NCBI RefSeq assembly: GCF_900005765.1
Contig: NC_041682.1
Location: forward strand, 405,420-469,419
Reading direction: 5' to 3'
Origin: Plasmodium relictum
Lineage: Eukaryota; Apicomplexa; Aconoidasida; Haemosporida; Plasmodiidae
DNA length: 64,000 nt
This document shows positions 23,301 through 34,252 of this stretch, piece by piece (position 1 is the first letter of the stretch; each line of letters begins with the position of its first letter). The notes under the pieces were generated by a model. That model had not been told where the DNA came from, did no database searches, and saw only the letters and a list, made by a program, of their open reading frames with translations. The position numbers and the translations under genes were made by a program.

Positions 23301-26300
23301 ATTTTAATTTTAAAATAGTATTTATTTTATATATGTATTTAAAACTTTTTGCATAATATACTTGAAATCATTTATTGATTTCTTTATAAAAATTATACCT
23401 GAATGTTCACCTAATTTAACTATTAAATTTTAATTATATGGCATTTTATAATTTCTTATTCTTTTTTGGATTATGTAAACCAGCAGATTAAACAATTTTG
23501 TAGTATATTTATACTTTTCTTTATTTAATATTTAAAAAAAATACCATAAACCTTTTTATTTGTTGATTTATATGAATATGTAAAAATATATTTTTTTTAA
23601 AGGCATTATTTAATTAAAATTTTTTTATTTTAATATATTTATGAGACAATAAATGAATTAATATTTTATTTATTTGTTTCGCTTTATTAAGAATAAGACC
23701 ACGTGAAAATTATATTTTCTTCAAAAAAAATATTTTTTTAATCTATCTAATCCTTTAAGGAAATTTTAATTTTTGTAATTTGTATTTAGGAACCTTAATT
23801 TTTTACTTTAAAAAGTATATATTCTTTTTCTTTTTCTATATAAAATTTTGTAATTTTTTCTTAGACATAAATACCTTTTATAGTAATTTCCTTGTAGATA
23901 TGAAGGATATTATATATACTCATACATCTATTTAATATACTATTTTCTTTTAATCACTAATCTTTCAAAATAGAATAAAAAATTAACTGAGATGCATATA
24001 AGCAAATTAAAATCATGTTTTTAATTATATTTTTTAATTCCATTTTTTAAAATACAAATTATCTATTTATAGCTTAAAATATTAAAAACTAAATATGAAA
24101 ATTTTTTATAATATTATATGATTTACTTAAAATTTCTGAAAACTTCATTTTCCAATAAAATTCTACAAATATAAACACAAAATTTTAATCATCAAATTTA
24201 TTTTTTTATTTTAGGCTATGTTTACATTCCTTCCTAATACGATATGTATTGTTCATTAATAAAAATATAAGATTAATACTACTAGTATATTATTCAATAA
24301 TTACAGTATGCATCCCTTTTCTAATTATTTTTACATATATAATTCTTAATATTTATAGGATTATAATAATTTCAATAACCAAAGATAAATAAAATATATA
24401 TAATATTTCTATTTAAAAGGAAAAATACTTCCATTTTATCAAAAATATGGCGGAAATTAACTAATTTTTCTTTTTCTTCCCTCTAAGCCTATTTAAACTT
24501 TATTTTATTGGTGAAATTACTAATTAAAAATTTATAAAATACATATTCGTGATTTTATGAAGTTATGATTTACCTTTTATTACATTATCTTTCCCATTAA
24601 ATTAATATTAAATCACTATAAATTTTTATATTTCATAATATTTATCCTTGTGGAGTTTAAGGTTAGAAATGCCTAAATAGAGATGTAATATATAAATTAA
24701 CAATACTTTGATTTTAACTCAACATTGTATTCTGTATGCTACGTAACTTAATTGTCACCTTAAAAGTTTATTCATTTTTTTATTAAAATAAATATGCTGC
24801 TTGTAATTTTTTTGGATACACCATTTTTTAATAAGACAAAATACTATTAAATAGCAAAAAGGATTATATATAATTTATAAGAGAGTTGGAATTCCTAGTT
24901 ATTAGATCTTAATATAGTTCATTAAATGAACACAATTTACATAGAAATATATGAGAGATTTCTAGGTATAAAAATTTAAACTTTTAAAAATACAAAATAT
25001 CAAAATAAATGTTTTAATTTTTTAACTATATATATTTTACATTTTTTATTTTATTTCTTCTTTTAATATGATGAGAATTCTAATTTTATTTTTTTATTAA
25101 TATCTATATTATGAATCATGAATATTTTGCCTTTTCAGGTTTTCTTTTGATAAATATGAAATTTATAAAAAAGATAAACATAGTAATTTCTGAGATTCCG
25201 AACATAACAAATATATAATTCATATTCTCCGAATACACAAAAAAAAGTTTGAATAATAAATCATAAATTTCACATAATTATTTTCTTATAAAAAGGAAAA
25301 AGTTTCAAGGAAATTATTATTCCCAATGCATTATTCACAACCTCTTATTCTTTTTTTTTTTGTAAATAAAGCATTTAGATAATCTCTAAAAAGGCTTTAA
25401 TTTTTAAGCATATTTTTTTTATAAATAATGGTTATTTACACAAAATCACCATGTATCATATGGCGTATATATTCAACAATATATAAAATATTTTAGTAAT
25501 TAAAAATAATTATGTTAAAAATTTTATTTCTTATTAATCTATTGGATACACAAATTAGATAGATTATTAACTCTGTATCCTTTTGAAATTACCCTTGTTT
25601 AAAAAAATTATTTTAATATCTCATAAATATACTTATTCTTAAAGTGTTATGAGACTAAAAGTTTCAAAGATCTTTTATTTTTATAATTATTGAAATAAAA
25701 TATTATATTTTAATAAAATAGGAATATGTAAGAATAATAATCTATATATATTTTGAGCTATAAAATTTTATCTTAAAGTAGAATTTACCAATTTTCATAT
25801 TGAAAATTAACATAAATTATAGTATTCTTTTTTAAAGTTTTACAATCACTGTTTTTTACACAATACCTTTTTTATAATTTTTTTTATACAAAAGTTATGA
25901 TAAATTTATGAATTTACTTTAAGACATTTTTACCAAAAATATTCATATTAAAACTTTCTATTTTAATTAGAATGCTATTGTTACACATTCTAAGTTTTAT
26001 CTATGTAAAGATTTGTATCGGTAACCAATTTGTTACATATCTTATATATTAATATATTCTTATATATCATTCACTTTTATCGATTATTTAAACTATACTT
26101 AAATTTTGTAGAATAAGACAAAATTTTATAACTTATTTTGAAATGTTAAAACATAAATACCTTTTATTTTAAGAAAACATTTTATTAAAATTTAAATGTT
26201 TTAACACTTTAAAATTTGATGAATACCATTTTTTTATTTTTATCAGTTCAAGATGAAGCAAACTTTTTCACATAAGTTTATATGCTATTAATGCTACATT

Positions 26301-29300
26301 CTTATGAATGTGGATGTACATATGGTGATAAAAATGACTCATTTGATATATATATTTTTTTTACAAAAAACCATTATTCTATTTACAATATTTTACATTT
26401 AAATTTGATTAAATAAATTACTTCAATTAAACAAAAAATTAAAAAGAAACGCGAAATTTTTAATATTCAAATACTAATATATTATATTATAAATATATAA
26501 TGCTATGATTAAAATATCTCTGCAGAATTTTTCTATAATAAAATGCATCAAGTAATATATATTATATTTTGGTAATATAGGAGAAAACATAATTTTTTAT
26601 ATTTTAAAACAATGTATATACTTTTAATCATCACAACAATTAAAATTTTACCAATTTAAGTGGAAATAATATTTTATTTCTAACGAAAAAAATCGTCATG
26701 TTGCTACATAATAAGTTAAACAATACATTAAAATTTCTTATAGTATCTCTCATATTTTGAATGATATTCCATAAATTATGTTGAGAAAACTCATGTTATT
26801 TCATTAAATTTTATATAACACTTTAAATAATAGTTAATATATAAACATAATTTATAAAATTTTTATAAATTTGTAACATGAATAAATCATAAATTTCTAG
26901 GATATTATTTATGACTCTATCAGGTAAAGTGAAAATAATAGTTATTTTATTTTCTTCAAAATAAAGTAGAATTTCTGTTTTATAACTTTTTAATATATAA
27001 GATAAAAAAATTAGAGATACATTATTTACTATGAGAATTATTGTCCAAAAGAATAATTAAAATATCCCTATTCTGAATTTCTCTTGTAATTGATACGATA
27101 TGATTTTTTTGTTGAAATCTATAACAGAACTAAACTACATTTCATAAAATTTTGAATTTTATATAGAGTAAAAAAAAATTTAAGTATATGCTTTCCTTTT
27201 AAAAATTTTAAATATTATTATATAGAAAAGTAAATTTTATATGCTTTAAATTGTTGGTAAATTTAAACAAAACTTGCAAGAATTTTTATATTATTAAAGT
27301 TAAAATATGCGCATAAATAATTTAAAAATTTGTTTTAAAACTTTTTTATTATCATTTTTTAGAAGAAAAAAAAAAAAAAAGGTAGAAAATTGCGTCTACT
27401 ATGAACTATAGAATTATTTTTTTTCTCTTTTATTCTATTAATTATAAGGACTATTTAAAATTGTATGTAATTCCTTTTGTTTATATTTTTTAACTAAAAT
27501 CAATAAATTTTTACTATAGAATGCAAATGAATGAAATTGCTCTTTTATTGTATCACTGTTGTCTAAATCCAATAGTAAAATTTTACTTTTTTATATATAT
27601 AAAATACTGAGAATATTCGTAAATAGGATGTATAAATCAGATGAAGTGGACTAAAAATTATAGATAAAAAGATCTACAGTTAAAAAATAATTAGGATTAA
27701 AAGAACTGTACAATTAATATTTTTTTCTTTTTTATTAAAAATAATTAATGGTTTAATTCTAGTAAAAAATAGCTTTTGTAAAAGAGAGTAACGTTAAAAA
27801 TATAGAATACAATATTTGAAATTAAATAAAGTTATATTAGTATATTTTCGTAAATATAATTCTCATATATATATTTTTTGATATTACGTATTTATATATA
27901 TAAATAATTAAATATATTAATACAGTAAAAACATATATGTTTTAAAGTTATATCGGTAGTGCACTTTTAAAAAAAATTATAAAGTAATTTTTGTATCATT
28001 TTGTTAGAATAAAAAACATCACTTGTTCTTTCCTTGAAGAATTTCATAAGATAGATGATTATAAATGCATATCTTATGACATTTTTTTTTAAAAAAAGAA
28101 GATATTATTTTAAAATAAAAACAAGACATTTGTTTTTATCTTTACTATATATAAGGAAAGTACATTAATAATATTAGGAGTTTTAATTTAAGAAAAAAAT
28201 GATTATATTTTAAATATTATAAATAAAAATGCACTAAGTATATATGAAAATTATTTTTGTGTATAATTAATGAATTTATATTTATTTTAGCATATGCATT
28301 TTTATTTTTCTAATAGAATTTTTTATGTAAATTTTTGTTTAAAAAAAAAAAGAAAAATATATAAGTGAAAAATACATAAGTTTTTAAGTTTATATTACAA
28401 AATTCTGTAAATTTTTATTTTCCTTATATTAATCCTTATCTAAAATCATTTTTATTGTTTTCACTTGTAACTTTTTATATTAACTTTTATGAATTAATTT
28501 AAAATTATTTACATCTTTCAATATGATTAACTTAGAACTACAAGTTCGTATGATACTAATAACGAACAATTAACTTTAGCAATATTTGTTTTTTATATTA
28601 TGCTTTTGAATTAAATGAATTCATTCTGTTTTATGTAATTTTGTTATTTTATATGAATTTTTATTTTTTTTTATAATCACCCTTTGTCATTAAAAAACAA
28701 TAACATGAACAGCTTTACTTTTATAAAACATTTTTAAAATATATAATTGTTCTTTTGTTTAGTTCCTTATATTCTATGATTATCAATAATAAATATAATT
28801 CGCTAAGAAGAAATTTTGGTCTTGAATTTTAAGTTAAATATTTGGGATTATTTACATCAGAAAAAATCCTAATGGGAATCTCGTTTATTTCATAAGATTT
28901 AAGTTATTGTCTTTTTATAAAGTTAAAAATCGTTAAATTTAATATATAAATTATGTTAAGAAGAATATTCAAGAGGCATGAAGGGAAAATGTAATATATA
29001 AGAGAAACATTAAAGAAAAGGATGAAAAATATTTTAGTTCATTATGATATATAAGAAAATACATATACAATTTAAAATATTTCTGCAGAATATACAATTT
29101 TCTGATGAAATAAAAGAGATTATAACACTATACATTTATTACTATGAAAATTTCTCCTAAAAAAGAGTAATTAAATTTATATTATGATTTTCTTATTTCT
29201 TTTAGGGCTAATTTTACAAGTAAAAAGAAAATATACATATTTTTTTTTTCTACTTTAAATAAAAAATAAATTTTCCAAAATAAATGTGATACATCGTAAA

Positions 29301-31939
29301 ATATACAATTCTTTAGATTAAACTAAAGCTAGAAAAGAAAATTAATGAGTTTTGTATATTTTGTCATAATGTCATATATATACAGGTTTATAAGTAGAAA
29401 GGGATTAAACATATTTATTGAAGTAGAATATTATATAAATAAGAATTTCTATAATTTAATATACAATATGATTTTTTTTTTATTTGTATAAACTTCTAGG
29501 TTTAAAAAAAAAAAAACTCAAAAAGATGGAGAATAAGTTATGCTTAAAAGAATGGGAAAATAAAAATAAAAATAAAATTTTTTTAGGAAAATAAATGTAT
29601 ATATTATTTGTAATAAAAAAAGGTATAATTTGAGGAAATTCTAATTAAAAAAATAGTTTTTTTAGACATATGCATCCAAAACTCATTTCTTTATATAATG
29701 ATACTTTTATAATTCATATTCCAGGGTAAAATTTTTATATAACTAATATGTATGTGCATTATATAAAATATTAACTAATCTTTTACTTGTGAGATGACTA
29801 AATAAAAAAGAATGTCTTTCACATAATTTAAGAATTATCTAAAATTAAAATATTTTTTAAAAGGTTGCTAGACAAGAAAATATATGTTGAATTCAAGGTA
29901 TAAAAGTGTGGTAAAAAAAACTAAAAATTTCGTAAAAAATATTTTATAATTTTTTTTTGAAATTTTTTTTAATATATAACCTTTTAGTGATATATTAAAA
30001 AAATAAGAATACTTATCAGTTTAGAAATTAAATTTACCATTTAATTGAATGAGATACAAAATTTTTTTATTATATTTCGCATTAAAGAGTTTTATATATT
30101 TAAGAACAGCTTCTTATTTTTTAGTTTTTTTTTCTTCAATTAAATATAAAATGAATATACTATTAAAAAATATTTATTGATTATTTCATAAAATTTTGCT
30201 GTTAAGAAACATAAAAATAGTTCATTTACTATTTAAATAACATTAAAATTTTACCTATAAATTTAAAGTAAAATTTAAGGATTTATACTGTACAAAAAAT
30301 ATTGTAAAAGATTAAATTCATACATTAATTAATTTTTATAATTTCGAAATTCATTTCTTTTTTTAAACCAACAGAACAAATGTGATAATATTTTATAAAA
30401 TATATTTCTAACTATTTTTAAAGCATATTCTTTTCTTTGTTACAAAAGGATCAAAGAGCAAAATAGAGAGATTTTTAAATAAATTAAAAAGATATATATA
30501 ATGACATTTCTAATTATTTATGAGATTGTAAAATATTAATGATACAGAACTTTTCGATAATCTACTAATGTATAATAGAAATAGAAGGAATTAAAAATAA
30601 AATTATTTATAGTATTGTCAAAGTAATAACAGTTCTAATAAATTCTATTTTTCATATGTTATTAACAAACACTAATAAATTGTTGAAATTCGACATGTTA
30701 GAATAAAAGAAATATATTTGTTTTATGATTTCTTTTGTCTCTTTGAAGGTATTATGAATTTAATTAACATGCTAATATTAAAATTGATAAATTATTTTGT
30801 AAAGAGATTATTATAATGTAACTGACACATGCTACTTTCAACCCTACAGAAAAAAATAAAATGGTACAATATATTGCTTTAAATGCTATTAAAAAAAAAT
30901 AATATTTTTTATTATAATATTTATAAAAATTGAAAATTTGAAGATGTATAATATAAATGTGTATGAATTTAATGGGAAAATATTCAATTTTTTATTTTAA
31001 TTAATGTTATTTTTTCTTGTATTTTAGATAGTTCAATTTAAATAAGGATTTTATCTAACTTCAAAACTGCAAATTTAAGGAAAATTTTTTATTTGTTTGT
31101 ACTTCTTAATATAGTGAATATATTTATTGACATGTTTTTCGGAGAAACTACAAATATTTTTTATCTTTTTAAAGTTCTTTTTGTTAAGTTATAAATTTCA
31201 TATTTTATATTATATTATAAGAATTTTTTTTTTTTAAATAATTTAAAAAAAATTTAATTTTTGAACTAAAAGGAATAAAATGTAATGTACTTTAGTTTTT
31301 TAAATTAAAAAAAAATAATATTAAAATCTTAAATTTGTGTTTTGTAAAATAATATTTGATGTTAAAATAAGAAAAGAAAAACTATCATAAATATAACTAT
31401 TTCTTTTTTAAAAATCTTTTATTTATTTCAAAGTTACGAATAATGAATAATATGTCGAAACTTTGCAGAATGTTAAGTTAAGGATCTTTGTTTTTATTTA
31501 CCAGTTGAGCATATACGATATAAAATACATAAAAAAAACAAAAAAAAAAATAAATTTTTTTTTGAAATTTTATTGAAGTTTGAAGAATTTTTAAGAAAAC
31601 TTTTATAAAGGTGAAAAAATAAAGTTAAAATTAAAATACATTTTACTTTATGTAGTATTCAAGAAGATTTTTTTTATCTAAGATTTTATTCAGTATAAAT
31701 TTGTTTATTTTATTTTATTTTTTTTTTTTCTTTATTTTATTTCTATTTTTTTTTTTTAACTTTTTTTTTTATTTTTTACAATTTTGTATTGTTTTATTTT
31801 TTTTAATTTTTATATTTATTTTTGCTATATTTTCCTTTTTTTTTATTTTCATCTTTATTTTATTTTTATATTTTTAGCTAAATATTTTTCTTTTTCAATT
31901 TTTTTTTTATATAATAAAATATATAAATATTTTTTTAAA
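23301..31939. other. 8.6 kb gene-free, ORF-poor region (possible pericentromere)
   Basis: No credible coding exon found on either strand over more than 8 kb, compared with intergenic spacers of 0.6-2.9 kb elsewhere in the window. The texture differs from ordinary spacers: few long homopolymers or (TA)n runs, more even base mixing and scattered G/C. The open frame at 31784 reads a poly-T leader in its first 52 codons; the likely gene start is 31940. Possible explanations are pericentromeric DNA, heavily decayed genes or elements, or a non-coding transcript. I could not recognise any element. Confidence 0.5.
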
Positions 31940-32779
31940 ATGAAAAGTGAAAAAAATGAAAAAATAATTGACTATTTGTCATGCCCTTTAGATGATGTAG
32001 TTGATCGTGAAAAAAAAAGTGGAAAAAATAGTTTTTTAAAACCTAGTAATACAAAAAAAAGTGAATTTAATACAAATTACATGAAAAAAAAAGATTCAAT
32101 ACAGGGTTCAAATTTCAGAGCAAGAAAATTGAGATATGTAAATAGGAAAACAGGAAATTACAAAAAATATTTTTATAATAATAGATTAAGTAACAAGAAA
32201 TTTAATAAATATAAAAGAAGTTTTTATAGTGGAAGAGATTATTATAAAAGTAGAAATAATAATTACAGTTCTCATTATGCTTTTGATAATTATAAAAGTC
32301 CGTTTAATAAAAAGTTTGTGAATAACAGAAATAAAACATCTAGTAGTATATATAGGGGAAATTTGACAAAAAATAAAACAAGAAAAATATTTAAAAAATC
32401 TCAACCAGCTAGAACTGTAATTAGTAAAAGGCTAAATAGTTATAAAACAGTTCAAGTTCCCGCAAAAAAATTTAATAATTTAAATATATCTCTATATCGT
32501 AAAAATAGATCATTTACCTTAAGTAACAAGCGTCCTAAAACTGTTCCAGTAAATAAAAATAAAGTAATTAGAAAAGGAACAAAAAAAATTACAAAGAACA
32601 CAAATAGTAGAAAAAATTCGAATGGATCAAAATTTAAATCACTAAATAAGTATTTTTTGTCTAAAATTAAAATTGTTACTTCTTTAAATAAGATACCATC
32701 CCCCTTAAAGGAACAAAAAGATACTGAAGTTAATCTTCCTGAATCATTAAATAATGCCAATTTGAGAAAAGCAGATTAA
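31940..32779 (+). CDS. basic protein with ALY/REF-like N-terminal motif, candidate RNA-binding/mRNA-export adaptor
   Basis: A 279-residue protein. I chose the ATG at 31940 because the 52 in-frame codons before it translate a poly-T leader into Phe/Ile. Residues 1-25 contain IIDYLSCPLDDVVDREKKSG. The LDDVVxxE/K core resembles the UAP56-binding motif near the start of ALY/REF and UIF export adaptors (LDDIIxxxR). The rest is strongly Lys/Arg/Asn/Ser/Tyr-rich with no folded domain: KLRYVNRKTGNYKKY, RNNNYSSHYAFDNYKSP, SLYRKNRSFTLSNKRPK. No RRM is visible. Nuclear location and RNA binding are inferences. It is the first gene to the right of the gene-free block, and a polypurine microsatellite follows its stop codon closely. 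Confidence 0.7.
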   Translation: MKSEKNEKIIDYLSCPLDDVVDREKKSGKNSFLKPSNTKKSEFNTNYMKKKDSIQGSNFRARKLRYVNRKTGNYKKYFYNNRLSNKKFNKYKRSFYSGRDYYKSRNNNYSSHYAFDNYKSPFNKKFVNNRNKTSSSIYRGNLTKNKTRKIFKKSQPARTVISKRLNSYKTVQVPAKKFNNLNISLYRKNRSFTLSNKRPKTVPVNKNKVIRKGTKKITKNTNSRKNSNGSKFKSLNKYFLSKIKIVTSLNKIPSPLKEQKDTEVNLPESLNNANLRKAD

Positions 32780-32800
32780 GTAGAGAATTATAAAAAAAAA

Positions 32801-32822
32801 GAAAAAGAAAAAGAAAAAGAAA

Positions 32823-32866
<44 letters not shown>
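32801..32866 (+). repeat. polypurine microsatellite (GAAAAA)n/(GAAA)n
   Basis: Pure purine tract of about 65 bases, 20 bases after the stop codon at 32779: first GAAAAA units, then at least ten GAAA units. It lies in the 3' UTR of the basic protein gene. Long polypurine tracts can form triplex DNA; no function is shown here. Confidence 0.85.
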
Positions 32867-33177
32867 ATAATGAAAAAATAAAAAAGATGTAAATAAAGGG
32901 TTATTTTAATTAATTATTTTTATATTATGAAGAGTACTGTTTGTAATTTTTATTTTTTGTGAAATATAAAAAAGTAAAAAAAAATAAAAAAAAAACAAAA
33001 AAAGAAATAAATAAAATAAAAATAAAAAAAATAATATATATATATATATATACATATATATAGTAAAAAAAACAAAAAAAATTAAAAAGTTTTAAAGACT
33101 ATATCCCAGTATCATTGGCATTTTCTTGAAATACTAATGAACTAAAAATAAATTTCTTTTGTTATTTTTAATATTAA

Positions 33178-33233
<56 letters not shown>

Positions 33234-34252
33234 GAGAAAATTAAGGAAATTTTATTATAAGATTATTATTTCAAAAATGAAATCATGATTTTTATTTTAT
33301 GTTTCAATTAAATATGTGCTTTTCAAAAATTTGAAGTAGAAATAGGCGGTGTGCAAATACATTTACAATTTTCTTATTTTGATAAAAAGGGAAAAATAAT
33401 AATTGTATATTATAGTTAAAAGTTTTTTCTTTAAAAATTACAAATTTCCAAAAGAACGTTTGAATATTACATGGAAGAAATAGAAAAAAAAAAATTAAAA
33501 TATAATATTTTTTAGCATTTATGATACACATATTATTTATTATTTTCAATATTTAAAATATGGGTTACTACTTTAAAAAGATAAAAACAATACACTGTTC
33601 AAAAGAAAAATTTAAAAGAAAAAGTTTAAGAATCTTTGATAGAATTAGTAGCACACCTTATATTATATGTATGCACTTTTATTTTTATATTTTTTTGTTA
33701 TTAAATACTCTTTAGCTGAAGAAAATATATATAATTATTATAATTTTTTTTTTTTAATCATTATTGTTTAAAATATATACATAAATAACAAAAGAATGAA
33801 ATGCTTATTTCTTCACTTAAATAAGTATGCATATATAATATATAACCATGAGGCAAAAATGTGACTATTTTGCATTTAGAAGAAAAAAAAAGCGTATACA
33901 TAATGATATTTTACCTAATTTTTTAAGTATAACAATTATAAACAAAGAACAATAAGACAAAATAAATTAGTGAATAATTAAGGAACATATACATGATTTT
34001 TTATTCTTTCAATAATATTATTTTTTGTTTCATATTTTGGTAAACTGTAATATTCTAGATAAAAAAGTGAATATATAGTTTTGTATTCTTTATAAATTCA
34101 TTAAATATACCATTTCTTATTTCAATAATTTTTTATATCACTTGTTCAAATCCTTTTTCTTTTGAGATAAGTTGTCCTTTTAAACTAGAAGTAATTTATA
34201 GTTATAATCGTTCTACTATAAAATATTCTGAATTATAAAGGCATATATACAT
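32867..34252. other. convergent intergenic region
   Basis: About 1.4 kb between the basic protein gene (+) and the Ku70-like gene (-). It holds a (TA)n tract at 33184-33230. A minus-strand open frame at 33304-33549 has no domain and is probably chance. Confidence 0.5.

Noticed and set aside
28018-28090. Peptide-like stretch (SFLEEFHKIDDYK) in the gene-free tract, considered as a retroelement reverse transcriptase remnant
   Set aside because: Only about 26 open codons, no neighbouring motifs in register; indistinguishable from chance.
31784-31939. Upstream Met of the basic protein frame
   Set aside because: The 52 codons are Phe/Ile/Tyr from a poly-T leader; the ATG at 31940 starts a normal protein-like sequence.
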